DNA of 64,000 bases from Vandiemenella viatica (taxonomy: Eukaryota > Arthropoda > Insecta > Orthoptera > Morabidae). The position numbers and the translations under genes are program-made. The notes beneath the pieces are model-generated. The model was given only the letters and a program-made list of their open reading frames with translations, was not told where the DNA came from and did no database searches. Location of the stretch: contig CM061920.1 of the NCBI GenBank assembly GCA_031002005.1, positions 117,294,095 to 117,358,094 on the forward strand, read 5' to 3'. Positions 1-12,033 of this stretch are shown one piece after another; within the stretch, counting starts at the first letter, position 1; each line of letters begins with the position of its first letter.

Positions 1-1028
1 ATTTAAACGACTAATACTTCTAGTTAATGGATTTGTACATATGAGTTATGTTAATGACAGTGTTTAGGGTATGATCACCGGTCTTTAATAGTTCGCGTTT
101 TTAGAATCAAGGTTCATAACAACTTGATCTGATCTAGTTTAAATACGTTCTGCACCTATAATCTCTGTTACAGAAAAGTAAGTATTACTATGAAGAAGAT
201 TGAAACCTTAAAAGATACTAAACAATGGGCTCACGTTCATTAGTTAATTGTGAGCCCCGTTCCTAGTATTAAATTACAATCTTCAACGCAATTGATAAAA
301 GCAATTTTTTATTTTTTGATGGTGCTAACGTGTTCCTCAGTATTAAGCATTATTATTCCATAAAAATTAGCCATACTGTTAACGTCGCATTGGTTGATTC
401 ACACTTTCCAGTGACAGGAATTTCATACTAAGCCAAACATCCGTGAAATCATACCTTTTCAAATGTAGTTGGCCTACTATCGCCGAAAATTTCCTAAGAA
501 GTAACGATCAAAACAGAGCTAGCTGCTGAAACGCCGTACGTTTCCGATCCCATCATTGTGGTTAACCGCCAAAATTAACCTACATCACAGCCGTAAGCTT
601 CCACTGTTTCCATTTTTACAATTTCTAAATTTGAAACGAAAAGGTTCTTTATTGATAAGAGCTTTCGATCATATAACATTCTGAACTAAGCTATCAACAT
701 GTGCAGTTATCTTTTCATTAGACGAAGTAAGTCGCGCGCTAACATATGTAGTAAACCACCAAAATCACCTTTACGTCAACTGCCGTTTCCCAGATGTTTA
801 CAATATAGGTAGCACTTTTCCGTGAATACCTTTGAATCCTAAGGAATTAAAGGGGAACTGAAGTCTCATGGAATATCAACAAAATACATCACTGATTAAA
901 AATGAAACAATTGCCACCTCTAAGCCTAGATGAACTAGCCAAACACTGACTAATATTGATCGTTACAACTTACTTCAATTTTCTGAATGTTATGGGACAT
1001 TTCCTCAATTGTGACTGAATTGATTTTT

Positions 1029-1196
1029 ATGAATCCACTTGAGTAAAATGTGTTGTCTGCAGACTGCGTTCATCTCAATTATTCGGTAATGTTCGGCGAG
1101 CCTCGATAACGTGTTATGAATCCACTGTAATAAAATCTGTAGACTGCGCTCACTTCATTAGTTCGGTAATGTTCGGTGAGCCTCGATAAAGTGTTA
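1029..1196 (+). repeat. Two direct tandem copies of an 80-87 bp unit
   Basis: Copy 1 (1029-1115) and copy 2 (1116-1196) both begin ATGAATCCACT and both contain TTCGGTAATGTTCGG followed by GAGCCTCGATAA and GTGTTA. They differ by a few substitutions and a 6-bp indel. This is a simple local duplication, and no function is visible. Confidence 0.85.
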
Positions 1197-1225
1197 GCCA
1201 CCACAGCGCTGCTTAGCGAACCGGA

Positions 1226-1660
1226 AATTTCAAATAAATAACTGCATTTGATTTTATTTGCGCTTATGTTGCTTAAACAAAGTATAAATTTCGAATAAAT
1301 AATCGAATTTTATTTTATTGGCACTTACTTTGTTAAAATAACGTTTACAACGATGCTAGCTGAAATTCAATTGTTTGTTCTGCAAGTAACAATACAATAA
1401 TACGATCAATTATAATGCGAGGCAGAGATTAAAAAATTGCAGTACAACGTTCATTTAAATTTATATGTTGCCAGTTGCAAAAATTAATGAAAGGAGAAGA
1501 GCATTCGATATTTATGCTGCATTATGAGAACAAAGTGACAATATAACCTAAGAATTATTTTGGCAGATGATAACAAACAGAGAAGTGTACTAAAACTCAA
1601 AGTAAGTTCACACGAAAATAAATAATTAGATTTAATTTTATTTGCATTTATAATGTAAAA
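1226..1660 (+). repeat. Three dispersed copies of a ~50 bp AT-rich unit
   Basis: An AT-rich unit of the form AAATTTC(A/G)AATAAATAA followed by GATTTTATTTGCGCTTA occurs at about 1226-1281 and 1287-1339. A more diverged copy lies at about 1612-1660. Spacing between the first two is about 61 bp. The low complexity makes chance similarity possible for the third copy. Confidence 0.5.
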
Positions 1661-4600
1661 AAAAAGTGCGATTCCAACTAAAGGGCACTTGTCTGTTGAG
1701 TAAAAAAAAATAAAATAAAGTGACGTTAGTGTAAATCCACATGTTGTTATTTGTTTATTTACGATAGTTAAATCCATAAACTCATGTAAGTATCTATTCT
1801 CTGTAACAATTAGAACCAGGCGCAATATAACCTAATAATTCTTTCGTAATAGGTAAGAAAAATAGAAGTTTATTAAAAAAAGTCAGAGAATGTTTACAAG
1901 AAACTTAAATAATCACGAAATATATCAATAAAATAAATCATCATTATTTGGTTTTGAAATTACAGTTTCCTTAGAAAGTATTTCACAGCAATAAAAATTT
2001 CCACCTTTTTGGCGGGTCTTGTGGAAGTAATTGCAAGTAGTATAAACTAAGGGCAGAGATAAAAAATATATATATAATATAACGCGAGAAGGAGATGTCA
2101 GAGTCAATGTGTGTTATGTTTACCTGCCATTACCTGTCGTGGAAAAAGCAGTGAAAAAGCGAGGGGTAAAGTGGGATTCTACTATGTAGAAAGGTAGTTT
2201 TTATTACAACTAATGATGTGGTTGTCAGAACGCACTTTAAAAATGTGTCACTAGCCACTAACGCCGCCCATGTAATAAGCTTTACTAGAATAATTAATAC
2301 CACGCATTGGTGCTATGTTAATAATTCATACAAATTAATTATATTTATTTTATTGTTACGAAACTTATATCCGCTATGCATGTCGATTGTTATAATTTCA
2401 TGCAGGTCAATTAAATTTCTGCACAGGTGGTAAAACGATAGTCAAGTTGTGATGTAACACCGGAACAATTAACTAAGGAAATTTTATGCAATTTTAATAT
2501 CTACTAAAGATTCTCACTATCGCGTTCACAAAACTGTAGCATAGACTCAAAGGCAAAAGACCGAAAATGGGCAAAACGGTTTCTCGGGACCTGCAAACCG
2601 AAATACCAGTTTAAGGCTTCTATTGCATTTGGAGAATATTATATTTTTTGTGTTGTGTGATATTTTTCTCCGGTAAATCCCAGGTAAGCGGCCACCGAGT
2701 GACAGTTTTGCACCTCTCTCGTGGAGTTTAATTTAATGGCGGAACATCTGTCTGTGAACCGTCTAAGTATGTTCTCTGTGACAGGTGTTAACCTTTTCAA
2801 CTGTTGTGTAGTTTATGATGTTGAATCAGCAGGACTCCCACTGTTCATCTAAACAATTGCGAAAACCATTTAATAATTGTAATAAAAATGTCAGTATTCC
2901 AGCCTGTTATATTTTCTCGTGCCTATTATGGCAAAGCCTTAGCCCAGACGAAAAAACTGGCGTGTATTCTAATCAATGAGAAAACTCACAAAGGACTTAA
3001 TTTTATTACTGTGAAGCAAAACATAAACAGAAAGTATGTACTCGTTATATGTCGTAAGGTCTTCAACTCGTGGATATGGTAAAATTAAGGCAGCCACATT
3101 TGAAAAGCGTTAGAGTACTCGTAGGAATGTCTCACAGGAATAAACCCCTCCACTCCCCTGGAAACTCATACAGTATATGACTACTTGTAGTCTAAGATCT
3201 GACTGCGCGATTTCTACGTTCATCTGTTTTTTAATTGAAATTAAATTTTTATGTATAATTATTAATAGCAGAATTTCACTGGGGTTGCCTATCAGTATAT
3301 GGCTGAAAGTACATTTAATTAAAATGTGGAAAAATTCGTTCACTTTTTTTAAAAATAATTTATATTTTATTTTAAAAAAACATGTAAAGAACTAAAATGT
3401 TTGGGTTGCCTATGTAAAAGTGACCGCATGTTGGTACGGCTAGCAGCTGCGACAAGTCTCTCACGCTGTTACATATCTTCAACAGCGCTAAATATCCGCC
3501 ATATGAGCAAAGTAGAGATCAAATGCAAAAACAAGCACATTTGTTTCTTTTACCGAAGTCTGTCTTGTCAGCAATGATTCTTTTACAGACATTGTATTTG
3601 TTCTGTGTTGTTCTTGCCATTAAGAGTAATATTGCGATCACCGGTGCTAAACTGAAAATAATTTTCACAGTTATTAAGAAATTGGTTAAATAGGATGACA
3701 AAATTTTCCTGCAACAATAGTCGTTATCGGTGTGCACATGCAGAAATCTAGTTCTAAAGAGAAACAAAAAATGTAAATTGGTCAAACATTGCACGAGTAA
3801 TTGTATTAGTAATATGACTGCTTTTCTAAAATAAATTAAATAGCTTCTTCGATCGGATGAATAGCGTTACAGTATTAAAAGTCTTGAAATAGAAAAGCCG
3901 TATGTGTAATCTACTATTCATTATTCCAATTAACAACGATGCCGAGATCTCCGAATTACTGTGACCATATCTAGAGTTCAACAGCGGGTTAGATGGTTTT
4001 AGACCCGACAGTGAAAGAAATTTCATCGTTGGCGCAACAGGATAGAAAAGGTAGTGGTACACAATTTTTAATTAGTAGTGTGTATAGTGAAGTCTTCAGT
4101 AAATCCAAAACTTCTACACGGTGTTTCTGAAATGAAAATATTTACTTTCTGCATTATAAACAGATATTTTTAAATTCGTGGAAATTTGTATTACAAGATT
4201 TTACCTTATTATTCAGCCCGTCTCTTCTGTTTCTGTTTGTGGCGAATGAGCCGATAATTTGGAAATAATTATCTGCGAAAATATCGATGCGGGCACAGAT
4301 GGGGATAAACAGGTGTGACACGGTTCCTCACTGCCTTAATGCCAGCAAGACGCTGTGAGCCTGACGACACTTGCTGCGTAAGTTGGTTTGCGTTTAGCTC
4401 AGTTTGGCGTTTATCTACGTGCGAGCTTCCGTTGGTGATGTCGCTCCTGGAATAGCCCTGATAATTCAGAGAACAGTCGAAATAATACCACCAAGATAAT
4501 TTAAATTGGATCAGGTACCAAGATTATTTCACCGTGAAAAAGAAAAACGCTTATCATGCTTTTGAACGCCATCGAAGATAAGTTATATGCATGACATCCA

Positions 4601-4915
4601 ATTACATTTTGGATAACATGATCGTACTAGGGGAAGGAATATAATATTCCTTCATAAACAGCGAACACGTATGTCGCGTCTTACCAATCACTAAAATGCA
4701 CCAATACCTTGCGACAATTCACAGATTTCGTTATGCATTTTTCAGGATATTTCTTCACGGCTGGAAAAAGTAACCTCGGAGTTGTTTTTGCTGAAAGAAA
4801 TGGTTTTCCCCTTCTGATTCGATCATTTTATTGCTGGATGTTGCCATCGACGTATGGTTTGTAAAAACTAATCATATCCTTCTGAACGAAGGTCTGTTTA
4901 TTTTTATTTATTTTT

Positions 4916-5153
4916 TATTGTTTTACGCCTCGTCGACGGGTAAGGTCATTAGAGGCAGGATGGGACTGGAGACAAGGAACGGGAAGGAATTCGGCCATGG
5001 CCTTTTAAAGGAAGCATCCAGGCATTCGCCTGGAGTGATTTGGGGAAACCATGGAAAACCCAAATCTGGATGCCCGGACGGGGATTCGAATCCGCGGCTT
5101 GCCGAATGCGAGGTCAGAATGTTAACCGTTCATCCACCACGCTCGGTAAAGGT
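4916..5153 (-). mobile_element. tRNA-derived SINE, copy A (reverse orientation)
   Basis: On the reverse strand the element begins with a tRNA-like head. It has a box-A-like TGGTGGATGAACGG and a box-B-like GGATTCGAATCC at about 5081-5095. A conserved body follows (GGTTTTCCATGGTTTCCCC, then CACTCCAGGCGAATGCC), with a 3' part containing CTCTAATGACC and a GTCGACGAGGCG motif. It ends in an AT-rich tail near 4916. The same body recurs in at least six other places in the window in both orientations, as expected for a retroposed SINE family. The box B and body are clear; the exact ends are not. Confidence 0.85.
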
Positions 5154-5194
5154 TTGTTGACGTTGATATCATTAGAGTAAGGAGAGATTTGGAG

Positions 5195-5345
5195 GAAACA
5201 AATTTCATCATTTCATTATAAGGGATCATGTCGCCATTAATTTGGAATGATTTTGGAAAGCAATGGAAAAACTCAAACTGTATGACCGAACCTCGATCGT
5301 TACAAATACCAGGCGGATCGTTTAAGGTCACCCACAATGCACAAT
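5195..5345 (-). mobile_element. Degenerate SINE copy (reverse orientation)
   Basis: The sequence TGGAATGATTTTGGAAAGCA followed by ATGGAAAAACTCAAACTG and a CCGAACCTCGATCG segment matches the body and head of the neighbouring SINE with many changes. It lies directly between SINE copies A and B, so this 0.7 kb is a SINE cluster. Boundaries are approximate. Confidence 0.5.
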
Positions 5346-5481
5346 GAATAAGAAGACAACCAGTTGCTGGATGGTAGCGTAGGAGATGGTGATCTACTAA
5401 CATTGGTTGCTTCATTGTTAATCTACTGTAAAAGTCACGTGGAGAAAGGCACCAAAGACCTCTGCTGCCCACATACCAGAC

Positions 5482-5625
5482 ATGTTCGATAGGCCAGGCG
5501 AATGCCGGGATGCTTCCTTCAATAGCTCATGGCTGAATTTCTTCCAGTTCCTTGTCCCCAGTCTTTTCCCGCCTCTAATTACCTCGACGAGGCGTAAGAC
5601 CATGAGCATAAAAATAAAAAAAAGA
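5482..5625 (+). mobile_element. SINE copy B, 5'-truncated (forward orientation)
   Basis: This is the forward-orientation body and 3' end of the same SINE family. It contains CCAGGCGAATGCCGGGATGC, CCTCTAATTACC and CGACGAGGCGTAAGACC, then an A-rich tail (AAAATAAAAAAAAG). The tRNA-like head is missing, as is usual for a 5'-truncated retroposed copy. Confidence 0.8.
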
Positions 5626-5984
5626 TGTGTGTGTCATTTGGCTGCTATAAACCGAGTGCCCTGCGCTCGTTGAAGAATAGAGCGTTTGCTGCAAAAGTTC
5701 TCTCCGTTTTCACCGATCCAAAATATCAATGTCACCAGCCTTTAGACAGTTACATAAATTTTAGAAGAAGACATAATTTTGTCATTTGGTTGTCCATTTC
5801 TACGATGTATGATATCATTTTGTGCTTACATGACTTTGGTGGGTGGCCACATTAACGGCTTGCGGTAACATCGAGACATCGATTCTATCGCTTGAAATCG
5901 ACGACGTGCTTCTTTCGCGGACACTCTTCCAGCTGCTGTCGTAATCCATTCCGAAAAGGTTTCAAGAGGCGATGTACAAGAGAA

Positions 5985-6540
5985 GTAAATTAATTGGGTT
6001 ACAAAACTTTGGTGAGACGATTGCTTGAATATGGTAGTGTAGTATGGGACCCACATTTTGAGTATCAAATACAGGAGTGCAAAGAAAGGCTGCTAGATTT
6101 GTTTCTGGAAATTATCAAAGAACGCAATCAGTAACAGATATGATAAAAGAGCTGGAATGGGACTCATTGGAAGACAGAAGGAGGGTGAAGAGGGACATGG
6201 GAGTGTACAAGGTGTATATTGGTGATGAGGTATGGAAAGATATTGGTGTAAGAATTGAAAGTAATGCATGGAAGGGAAAAGATGACCATGACCACAAGCT
6301 GGCACTCGATTTCAGGCACAAAGATGTAGGAAAATTCTCTTTTTTAGGTAAGGGTGTCAGAGATTGGAATAAGTTGCCAAGAGAAATGATGAATAATTTG
6401 TCAAAAACGTTGAAAGAATTTAAAGTTAAAGTTTGCAAAGGGTAAATGTAGGTAGATGCAGAAAAGGGGGAAGATGGGTTTTTAGGAAAATTGCCACCGG
6501 AACATGCGCTCCATTGCAATTTAATTTAATTTAATTTAAA
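5985..6540 (+). pseudogene. 3' end of a CR1/Jockey-group LINE reverse transcriptase
   Basis: The forward frames encode the C-terminal part of a non-LTR retrotransposon reverse transcriptase. An LLEYGSVVWDPH-like segment (about 6025-6060) shifts frame into QRKAARFVSGNYQRTQSVTD (6080-6140), a typical thumb/C-terminal region, then runs to a stop at 6445. The 3' UTR ends TTGCCACCGGAACATGCG...TTGCAATTT followed by a short (AATTT)n tail at about 6518-6540, which is an intact 3' terminus. The 5' side is truncated. Related 3' ends occur at 27.5-27.9, 58.3-58.8 and about 61.5 kb, and a related RT segment at 60.9-61.3 kb. Clade assignment is from the style of the C-terminal motif only. Confidence 0.8.
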
Positions 6541-7453
6541 TCCTGTGCGAGAGTGGTAGCAGAGGATAGACAGAAGACGAATCCCTGCCTGTTCTCACAC
6601 TCAGAGGAATTATTGTGCAGAGATATTTCCTTTGTCAACCGAAGCAGCATATGCATCTGGTACTGTATGATGATTTCATAACAAGTCGGCCTTCTGTAAG
6701 TGACATTCTTGTACATCGCTTGACGTTACTTCGTTGACGCAGGTACTAGACAATTGTTGATGGTTCGAAGGGTCCTTGATTTTAATAAGCAAATAGGCCA
6801 TTTTCGATATCACTCTCTCTCGTTCTTGATATCCCTATAAAATGTACCCAGGGGCCAGGTTGTAGAGTTTTTAGTATCTCAGCACCACAGACTTCTCATA
6901 ATGGAAATGCTATTTACACTTACATAATACCAATATCCACGTGGCTCTCCCTGTCATAATGTTCGCAGTACTGCTCGCCATAGTAGTAGCAGAAATCACA
7001 CTAGTAGAAGTTATACATCACTAATCATAATAATCACTATCCATCTCTGTCGTACGTTCCTAACAGTTGTAATGAAAGGTCCAATAATGGCTCCCTCCTG
7101 GGCTGCCGCCTTTTATATCCAGCCAACCCTCTCTCAGAGCCAATCTTTCTCCTTTAGGGCAAGCCAGTGCCAGTTTCTTCCCTACGCCATGTCGACTAGT
7201 TGTATATCCAGTGGGCTGTTTGATGTCATCTGAAGTTAGATAGGCTTATATGTGCAATGAAAGCCCCTCCCACTATGGGGCTCTGTGGCGGATATACCAG
7301 ACCAGGAGCCTCTCTCCACGAACGCATTGTATATGGAAACCATCTTCGTAAAACTACCCATTGAAACCTAGAAGCACTACCAAAATAAGGTTTCGATGCC
7401 CTTTAAGGGAAATTGAGATTAATATGGTGTTCAACGGACTAATTATCTGAAAC
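6541..7453. other. Intergenic sequence, no gene recognised
   Basis: This is unannotated sequence between the LINE 3' end and the Tc1-like element. Nothing in either strand matched a family I know, and no long inverted or tandem repeats were seen. Confidence 0.5.
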
Positions 7454-7455
7454 TA

Positions 7456-7482
7456 CACTCCTGGAAATTGAAATAAGAACAC
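7456..7482 (+). repeat. Left terminal inverted repeat of the Tc1-like element
   Basis: 27 bp, an exact reverse complement of 8835-8861. It follows TA at 7454-7455. Confidence 0.95.
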
Positions 7483-7699
7483 ATTGACGCCGGTGTGTAA
7501 GACCCACCATACTTGCTCCGGACACTACGAGAGGGCTGTACAAGCAATGATCAAACGCACGGCACAGCGGACACACCAGGAACAGCAGTGTTGGCCGTCG
7601 AAGGGCGCTAGCTGCGCAGCCGTTGGGCACCGCCGCAGTCAGTGTCAGCCAGTTTGCCGTGGCATACGGAGCTCCATATCAGTCTTTAACACTGGTAGC

Positions 7700-8706
7700 A
7701 TGCCGCGACAGCGTATACGTGAACCGTTTGTGCAGTTGACGGACTTTGAGCGAGAGCGTATAGTGGGCATGCGGGAGGCCGTATTGCTCAACATGTGGGG
7801 TGCGAGGTCTCCACAGTACATCGATGTTGTCGCCAGTGGTCGACGGAAGGTGAACGTGCCCGTCGACCTGGGTCCGGACAGCAGCGACGCACGGACGCAC
7901 GCCAAGACCGTCGCATCCTACGCAGTGCCGTAGGGGACCGCACCGCCACTTCCCAGCAAATTAGGGACACTGTTGGTCCTGGGGTATCAGATAGAACCAT
8001 TCGCAACCGTCTCCATGAAGCTGGGCTACGGACCGATGCACCGTTAGGTCGTCTTCCGCTCACGCCCCAACATCGTGCAGCCCGCCTCCAGTGGTATCGC
8101 GACAGGCGTGTATGGAGGGACGAATGGAGACGTGTCGTCTTCAGTGATGAGAGTCGCTTCTGCCTTGGTGCCAATGATGGTCGTATGCGTGTTTGGCGCC
8201 GTGCAGGTGAGCGCCACAATCAGGACTGCATACGACGGAGGCACACAGGGCCAATACCCGGCATCATGGTGCGGGGAGCGATCTCCTACACTGGACGTAC
8301 ACCTCTGGTGATCGTCGAGGGGACACTGAACAGTGCACGGTACATTCAAACCGTCATCGAACCCATCGTTCTACCATTCCTAGACCGGCAAGGGAACATG
8401 CTGTTCCAACAGGACAATGCACGTCCACATGTATCCCGTGCCACCCAACGTGCTCTAGAAGGTGTAAGTCAACTACCCTGGCCAGCGAGATCTCCGGATC
8501 TGTCCCCCATTGAGCATGTTTGGGACTGGATGAAACGTCGTCTCACGCGGTCTGCACGTCCAGCACGAACGCTGGTCCAGCTGAGGCGCCAGGTGGAAAT
8601 GCCTTGGCATGCCGTTCCACAGAACTACATCCAGCACCTCTACGATCGTCTCCATGGGAGAATTGCAGCCTGCATTGCTGCGAAAGGGGGATATACACGG
8701 TACTAG
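7700..8706 (+). pseudogene. Tc1-like transposase, one frameshift
   Basis: This is the DDE transposase that would cut and paste the element at TA sites. The ATG at 7700 opens MPRQRIREPF, and this frame runs through LTDFERERIVGMREA. At about 7780-7785 a small deletion shifts the frame, and the rest reads from about 7786 to the stop at 8706. A helix-turn-helix-like stretch (VSTVHRCCRQWS) follows the break. The catalytic acidic residues are visible: the first D in VVFSDESRF, the second in LFQQDNARPH, and the E in SPDLSPIEHVWD. About 32 residues separate the last two by my count. The shift removes part of the N-terminal DNA-binding region, so this copy should not make a full-length enzyme. Confidence 0.92.
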
Positions 8707-8834
8707 TGCCGACATTGTGCATGCTCTGTTGCCTGTGTCTATGTGCCTATGTTTCTGGCTGTGTGATCATGTGTTGTTTCTGACCCCAGGAATGTGTATA
8801 TAAAGTTTCCCATTCCTGGGACAATGAATTCACG

Positions 8835-8861
8835 GTGTTCTTATTTCAATTTCCAGGAGTG
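8835..8861 (-). repeat. Right terminal inverted repeat of the Tc1-like element
   Basis: 27 bp, an exact reverse complement of 7456-7482. It is followed by TA at 8862-8863. Confidence 0.95.
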
Positions 8862-8863
8862 TA

Positions 8864-10974
8864 TATTATACGAAAATTCCATTCTATGATTTACAAACAC
8901 TCAGCATTGTTGTAAAGTTGTTTCGGTACTTTAAGCGACAATTTATTTTATGACATTTTAAAGAGATCGGCCTGAATGACTGTACACCACATTGAACATT
9001 GGTTGGTTTAGTGGGCCCAATTTAAATTTTGGGCATGTATTACAGGCCATCATTTTTAATTGTTTATCCGTTATCATCTCTTGACGAAAGCTGGTACGGT
9101 CCCAAGTAACTGCTGTTACACGTTTCTCAGAAAGATGTGAAGATATGTAAATAAAACCAAGACCCGGCGTAGCTGGAATGTTTTTTTTGGCTTCGTGAAT
9201 ACTATGAATGACTTTTTATGTGCCATGCTGGGCGTATTATCGGGAAAAGTGGTGTTAAAAAATTGATATATCTCGAAAACCGGTTAACTAGAAAAAAGAA
9301 CAAGTGCCATCATGATTTTTTTGGACTAAACCAAAACTCTCCCCACTTTTCATTAGTCCGCTGACGTCATGCCAAAGGCAGTTTTGTTGGCTGCTATTCA
9401 GTGCATGCTGCATGTCTGTTTGATCCTGTTACTATTCAGTGGCTTTCATTTCAGTAGCTTACGAATATTAAACCATAGATAACTAGCTCCAATTTGATAT
9501 ATAATTGTTGACTGTGGAGGTTAATTGCAAAACGTTTCGATTATTTGTTTGATAAATGGTCGGAGATACGAAGATAAAATTTGCAAAATTATGTTTAAAT
9601 ATTCCCATAGACTAAAACCACTAACAATCATAGAGCTGGTTCGAATTTAACGGTTAAGACAGAAATTGACTAAAGAAATTTCGACGGGAAAAAATTTACC
9701 TGTTAGTGAGGGAAAAAAACTGGATTAGCCTTGACGATCAGTCATCTATGATGTGTAAATCCTAGAATGAGGAAATTGTACAGAAAAAATGATTTGTAAA
9801 ACTTGTGAGCATTAGAGATCGTTAGAAAAACGAAAGAAAAAAAATACATACACAATTAGTGAACTTTCATTAATGTATAACAAATATGAATAATGATATA
9901 AACCTCTTGAAAATGAACTGAGTATCAATTGATCGTATTCACGAAAATGACAATGATGGTAGTTCGACTACTGGTTGCCCTTTCTCTGCTTTTTTTTTAA
10001 TGAGTGCTAGGATCGTCGTACCCTAGTGTCTAATGAAAGCTGACGGCGTAGCTCTACCTCTAGCTGAACAGGTACAGCAGTGTATTACCCGCAGAGTGTA
10101 ACAGTATTCTAAATTGGTTCAAGCAATCGAGAATTCGTAGAGATTGAAGTTATGAGAGATATGTGGTCAGCACATAGTCGAATCCAGTACAGTGCTCTCC
10201 TCCTCATATGCTCTTCAGTCCTGTGAGAAGGTAGTTCTACTGTATTAGGTTCTCAGATAAGTGGGGGTCAGTAAAAAACAGCCAGTTTATGAAGTTCGCT
10301 ATCAAGTCCGGAAACGAATCTGTTCAAATGCTAGGCCCACAGTGTTTGGCGAGAACGTGCTTGAAAGTGTAATATTAAAACACTGCACTCCTTCTATGCC
10401 TCTGAGAAGGGCCTCTTATACGTGGCTATCTTCATAGGCGGAAGGACTCACTAGAGTACAATGTTTAATGTTTATGACAAAGTTTTGAAAGTGTATAGCA
10501 TTTTGATTAGTTATGTCGTCTGTTCCATTCCGATTTAAATTGCAGTTCTTTCTTTTAAACAGCTACATTTATTCTTTGAGTCATGTCGTTCTCAAAAATA
10601 ATCGGAGGTTTATCATTTAGTTTGGTTGACTCACCATTGGGTAGCTAGCCAACTTAGTATTCTTAGACGTTGGAGTGGCTGGCAAGTTTACAACTATTCA
10701 GACGAATAATTTAGTTCGCGAGATGAACGTCTGCGCTTTATGCAATCCTAAAGACATTCTGCATTGTGATTGTAATTTATTTTTCGTCTGTTTTGTTAAT
10801 TTCGCAGACATCCTACCTTTTTATTCGCTTTGTAAGGACATGTCGCAGTTGTAATTAAATTTGTGTTGATCTCCAGTAAGTTTGTTGCTGGCGTGCTATG
10901 AAATTCTAACAGCAACCGTGCATTCAAACCGAAATTTTAAAACTCTCACAGAATCCTATTGGTAATGAAATAGG
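8864..10974. other. AT-rich intergenic sequence, no gene recognised
   Basis: No recognisable coding family. It includes a segment at about 9600-9720 that is similar to one near 47.75-47.87 kb (listed separately), so part of this stretch is an old dispersed repeat. Confidence 0.5.
9600..9720 (+). repeat. Dispersed repeat shared with 47.75-47.87 kb
   Basis: Blocks such as AAAACCACTAACA, GAGCTGGTTCGAATTTAACGG and AAAGAAATTTCGACGGGAAAA line up in order and at similar spacing with AAAACCGTTAATAGG, GAACTGGTTTGGC and AAAGAAATTTCGCCAGGAGAAAA at about 47760-47870. Collinear similarity over about 110 bp suggests an old transposon fragment of unknown type. Confidence 0.55.
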
Positions 10975-11115
10975 CTTATGACCTTTATGAATGAATCATC
11001 CAGGTGTTCACCTAGAGTGATTCCGAAAATCATAGAAAATCGGAATATGGTTCATTGGATTCGGAATTGGAGCCTGGTTAGTGAGACGTTAACCACTCAC
11101 TCACCGGAGTCAGTG
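10975..11115 (-). mobile_element. Degenerate SINE, copy C (reverse orientation)
   Basis: It is recognisable from AATCATCCAGGTGTTCACCTAG, GTGATTCCGAAAATCATAG and GAGACGTTAACCACTCACTC, which match the body and tRNA-like head of the window's SINE family with many substitutions. It is the oldest-looking copy listed. Confidence 0.6.
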
Positions 11116-11834
11116 GGATCGCAGTTGCAATTCGACTGTAGAGGCGCCATAATGCAATCTTTTCGGTTAGCGTATTGTCAACGTTATAAAAATAATTCTA
11201 TTCCTAAGAAATTTTATATTTAAGACTTCTATTTTTCTCGTATCCGATTATATTATGAAAGTTGCTGGATAATGCGCGATTTTAAGTAACTATACTAGTA
11301 ATTCACTCAATGATTCTCGTTGTTTTAAAAGAAGACTCATGTTCATTGTGATAACAATTTTAATTATACTTTGAGGAATGGTAATTGTAGCTTCAGAATT
11401 GAAAAATCTCCTACTGAATGGGACCTACACTCTTTCTGATCAGATGAAACTGACAGATGTGCTAAATGCGAAGTTGGAAATGGTATCTGTGCAGTGATTA
11501 TACACTGCAGCTATCCAGGTGAAAGTTGAATCTTTTTCTTATGTGACTGAATTATTACAGGGCATTTGATTTCCAATATAACTGTTTGTCCAATGATAGA
11601 AAACGTTACACAGAAAGCTACATATTTCCCCGAACACAATAATTACCATTTGCTTGAAACTTATCCGACACTGAAGTGACTCAAGTAACACCGAAGTGAC
11701 TGTTTCAGTGGGATGTATCGTCTCCTGTTTAACTAGGTTGAATTGACGAATCCTCTTGTAACACTCGCCCGTGAACATAAGTAATTATAAACAAAGTAAT
11801 GTGATTTACCATCCAAGTATCAGTGTAGGAAACG
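11116..11834. other. Intergenic sequence, no gene recognised
   Basis: No coding family or structured repeat was seen here. Confidence 0.5.
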
Positions 11835-11964
11835 ATTGACGAGTTAGCAAATAATTGTACTGCAACAAAGTTACTTTTTATGATGTTTTATTTTTATGCT
11901 CGAATAAATAAAACATCATTAAAAGTAACTGTGTTGCAGTACAACTATTTGCTAACTCGTCAAT
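11835..11964. repeat. 130-bp near-perfect hairpin (foldback)
   Basis: The left arm (11835-11893, starting ATTGACGAGTTAGCAAATA) and right arm (11906-11964, ending TTTGCTAACTCGTCAAT) are reverse complements, with only a few mismatches and small bulges over about 59 bp. The loop is 12 bp. It sits 64 bp left of the Polinton target duplication. It could be a small foldback MITE or the DNA of a long hairpin RNA; the sequence does not decide. Confidence 0.9.
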
Positions 11965-12027
11965 TGTAACAGTTACAGACTTTCGTAAATCCATTTATCA
12001 TGGATAAAGTTAAGAAAACGATTAAAC

Positions 12028-12033
12028 AACCTA
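12028..12033 (+). repeat. Left target-site duplication of the Polinton (AACCTA)
   Basis: The hexamer AACCTA directly precedes the left terminal repeat and is repeated exactly at 26003-26008 directly after the right terminal repeat. Six base pairs is the established duplication length for Polinton integrases. Confidence 0.95.

Larger units (their letters stand above)
1..4915. other. AT-rich intergenic sequence, no gene recognised
   Basis: I read both strands and saw no protein family. The open frames here are short and low in complexity. Apart from the direct repeats listed separately at 1029-1196 and 1226-1660, the only stretch that stands out is a GC-richer block at about 4290-4450. It holds a splice-donor-like GTAAGT near 4378, but with no coding signal to support an exon. 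Confidence 0.6.
7456..8861 (+). mobile_element. Full-length Tc1/mariner-superfamily transposon
   Basis: The element is 1,406 bp and is bounded by TA dinucleotides at 7454-7455 and 8862-8863, the standard target duplication of the superfamily. Its 27-bp terminal inverted repeats (7456-7482 and 8835-8861, starting CACTCCTGGAAATTG) are identical. It carries one transposase gene, now frameshifted. Identical ends and an almost intact gene suggest a fairly recent insertion, perhaps mobilised in trans. From memory it resembles an element common in orthopteroid insects; that would need a search to confirm. Confidence 0.95.

Noticed and set aside
1484..3794. Several 60-110 codon open frames at the left end of the window
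   Set aside because: All are low-complexity, AT-driven frames without domains, codon bias or supporting signals.
5060..5150. A functional tRNA gene (box B GGATTCGAATCC)
   Set aside because: The head is followed by a conserved non-tRNA body repeated at several loci, and the cloverleaf arms do not close; it is a SINE head.
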